Source: Candidatus Cloacimonadota bacterium
Lineage (GTDB): Bacteria > Cloacimonadota > Cloacimonadia > JGIOTU-2
Length of the DNA stretch: 6,923 nt
Direction of reading: 5' to 3'
NCBI GenBank assembly: GCA_014384665.1
Contig: JACNFI010000294.1
Span: 1-6,923 of the forward strand
Both the position numbers and the translations under genes were made by a program. Below the pieces are notes generated by a model. The model saw only the letters and a list, made by a program, of their open reading frames with translations. It was not told where the DNA came from and made no database searches. Shown here piece after piece: positions 6,301 through 6,923 of the stretch (positions are counted from its first letter, which is position 1; each line of letters opens with the position of its first letter).

Positions 6301-6896
6301 GATGTAAAGGGGTAACTGTATATCGGGATGGAAGTCGGGAAGAACAGGTTCTCAGCATTGGCAAAAAGATGAAGGAGCAGGAAAAATCCAGAATCGCTCC
6401 GCGGCGGCGACCAGATACAACTGTCGGAGTAACTAAAAAAATTGAAACTGGTTGTGGACACTTATATGTTACTATTAACACCGATGAGAAAGGGGTTTGT
6501 GAAGTTTTCACGCAAATGGGAAAAGTCGGCGGTTGTGCCTCAGCACAATTAGAAGCAATCGCACGCTTGATTTCTTTGGTGCTTCGTTCCAATATCAAGA
6601 TGGAGTCAATTATCAAACAACTGCGATCTATCCGCTGCCCTTCTCCAATGTGGTCAAATGGCAGTATGACACTTTCCTGCGCAGATGGAATTGCAAAAGC
6701 TCTTGAAGAATTTATCGCTCAAGATGGAAACGGATTAAAGGAAGTAGGAAGAAAGGAGAAGGGAAAACGGGAAAGGGTGAATACTTCACCTATTTCAACT
6801 GGACTCGGTGCTATCTGCCCTGAATGTGGAACTGCATTAGAATTCAAAGAAGGTTGCAAAACCTGTCCTATTTGCGGATGGTCAAAGTGTAGTTGA
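3381..6896 (+). CDS. nrdJ: Class II (adenosylcobalamin-dependent) ribonucleoside-diphosphate reductase, intein-containing
   Basis: 1171 codons: an N-extein of 103 residues, an intein (104-523) and a C-extein of 648, giving a spliced enzyme of 751 residues. NrdJ reduces ribonucleotides to deoxyribonucleotides using a thiyl radical generated from adenosylcobalamin, without oxygen. Seen in the exteins: SACFVLP (C79, one of the substrate-reducing pair), SGGGTGFSFS at 524-533, GGTRRGANM at 569-577, NPCGE at 680-684 (N680, thiyl-radical C682, E684), ACNLGS at 692-697 (C693, partner of C79), PTGTISMIADASSGVEP at 845-861, and a TSCPD domain at about 1012-1112. A cysteine-rich tail (C1146, C1149, C1159, C1162, C1165, C1170) likely relays reducing equivalents. 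There is no N-terminal ATP-cone, so overall activity control by dATP is not expected. The start has AGGGAGA upstream. No NrdR boxes or cobalamin riboswitch are visible in the 75 bases before it. Confidence 0.96.
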   Translation: MELTENALAVLKKRYFKKDNKGNAIEDSQKMLKRVSKNIAGNNKEKAKKYYDLMDKRYFLPNSPTLMNAGNDLQQLSACFVLPIEDSMESIFSAVKNAALIHKCLTEDTYIFTNKGIRKINEIPKDSFVLTDEDIKQVIKTHNLGKKEVYKITTNYGYEISGTGEHKIRIVNENGNYVWRSFKELKKWDWVVIQPVDLMYKKKDKLPEFKFEQKEYNKTSFKAKIHKLPKELTEDLAYLFGAFIGDGSFHKGDPGRIRITIGSENKNIVNKLSSIIKNMFNIEPKIRLEANKNSYDISIQSVQIKKWFEFLGVQKISSRNVIIPEIIFNSDTKKMAGFLQGLFDTDGCINKRGYISLTSSSEQMINGLQVLLLYFAIPTIKRELKNTKSWQISVTTKIGMANFIKKIGFNINSKKERLNNVNLNKIFNRKEFLPNQKYVLEKYLHGQLRRKYNREVNGNRELSMKQAKEILGEVEIPELSKLIDKNQFYVKVSDIECDDKKEVYDLTVSNGQTYIGNGFVSHNSGGGTGFSFSKLREKNSPVRTTSGVSSGPITFMKVFNSATDAVKQGGTRRGANMAILNVDHPDILDFIKAKEENTELNNFNISVGVTEQFMNAVQQDGEYKLISPHTKKIVKKVKARDVFNIIIEMAHKNGEPGIVFVDRLDRFNPTPAIGKIEATNPCGEQPLLPNEACNLGSVNLSLMVKDGKINWNLLKKTVCTATNFLDDVIDRSAFPLPEIEKMAKANRKIGLGVMGWADMLVQLGIPYNSDKAIKLAEELMEFIDYHSKLESMKLAKEKGAFPNFDKSVFKNEKLIRASTKLDWDKLKQDIKKNGIRNATTTTIAPTGTISMIADASSGVEPIFSLVYVKNVMDGEKLVYVNKYFEKIAKGQNFYSKRLMEKISEKGSLKNIKKVPDSLKKVFVTAHDISPDWHIKIQAAFQSYVDNAVSKTINFSNNAKVDDIRAAYELAYQLGCKGVTVYRDGSREEQVLSIGKKMKEQEKSRIAPRRRPDTTVGVTKKIETGCGHLYVTINTDEKGVCEVFTQMGKVGGCASAQLEAIARLISLVLRSNIKMESIIKQLRSIRCPSPMWSNGSMTLSCADGIAKALEEFIAQDGNGLKEVGRKEKGKRERVNTSPISTGLGAICPECGTALEFKEGCKTCPICGWSKCS
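3690..4949 (+). mobile_element. Intein with two-motif LAGLIDADG homing endonuclease, inserted in NrdJ
   Basis: 420 codons in frame within nrdJ. The first residue is C104 (CLTEDTYIFTNKGIRKINEI, splicing block A). Block B contains GTGEH with T163 and H166 (the TxxH motif). The C-terminal block reads VYDLTVSNGQTYIGNGFVSHN with a space of normal length before the end: penultimate H522, terminal N523, followed by S524 as the +1 nucleophile. The endonuclease domain has LAYLFGAFIGDG at 236-247 (D246) and FLQGLFDTDG at 338-347 (D346), so both metal-binding acidic residues are kept. All splicing and cleavage residues look intact, suggesting an active element. The junction is between K103 and S524, inside the conserved IHKSGGGTG motif of class II reductases. 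Without splicing the reductase would be broken at its active-site region. Confidence 0.95.
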
Positions 6897-6923
6897 TTGG
6901 TTGAATTGGTTGAATTGGTTGAA
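6894..6923 (+). repeat. 9-base tandem repeat starting at the nrdJ stop codon
   Basis: Positions 6897-6923 are exactly three copies of TTGGTTGAA. In the phase TTGAATTGG the copy just before is TTGATTGG (6893-6900), lacking one A and containing the nrdJ stop TGA. The array continues to the window edge, so its true length is unknown. Confidence 0.85.

Overview
The window is AT-rich bacterial DNA (by eye roughly one third G+C). It is tightly packed, with most genes preceded by Shine-Dalgarno sequences. It holds two divergent transcription units separated by an AT-rich intergenic region of about 220 bases. The taxon cannot be fixed from the sequence. A DivIVA/YggT cell-division cluster together with a coenzyme-B12-dependent ribonucleotide reductase fits a Gram-positive-like lineage or one of the uncultured candidate phyla; this is inference.

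Minus-strand unit (read from 3010 down to 1): thymidine kinase (tdk), a YggT-family membrane protein, a 196-base spacer made largely of inverted repeats, a DivIVA-domain coiled-coil protein, a trimeric-class purine nucleoside phosphorylase, a TraR/DksA-type C4 zinc-finger protein, and the N-terminal two thirds of signal peptidase II (lspA), which runs off the left edge. Apart from the spacer, the genes overlap or lie within about 20 bases of each other, so they are probably cotranscribed. The order YggT - DivIVA - X - TraR/DksA-like - LspA matches the Bacillus subtilis order ylmG - (ylmH) - divIVA - ileS - ylyA - lspA, with the purine nucleoside phosphorylase where ileS would be.

Plus-strand unit (3167 to the right edge): a possible promoter, a perfect hairpin, a tRNA-Val(GAC) gene with encoded CCA, a 16-codon mini-ORF with its own ribosome-binding site whose stop codon abuts the next start, and nrdJ, a class II ribonucleotide reductase of 1171 codons. 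nrdJ is interrupted by a complete 420-residue intein (residues 104-523) that carries a two-motif LAGLIDADG homing endonuclease. Splicing would give a 751-residue enzyme. A 9-base tandem repeat begins at the nrdJ stop codon and runs off the window.

Functionally, tdk, the nucleoside phosphorylase and nrdJ all concern nucleoside salvage and deoxynucleotide supply. yggT, divIVA and lspA concern the cell envelope and division. The most notable items are the intein, the mini-ORF abutting nrdJ, the repeat block between yggT and divIVA, the tRNA with an imperfect T stem next to a perfect hairpin, and the apparent lack of a standard start codon for lspA.
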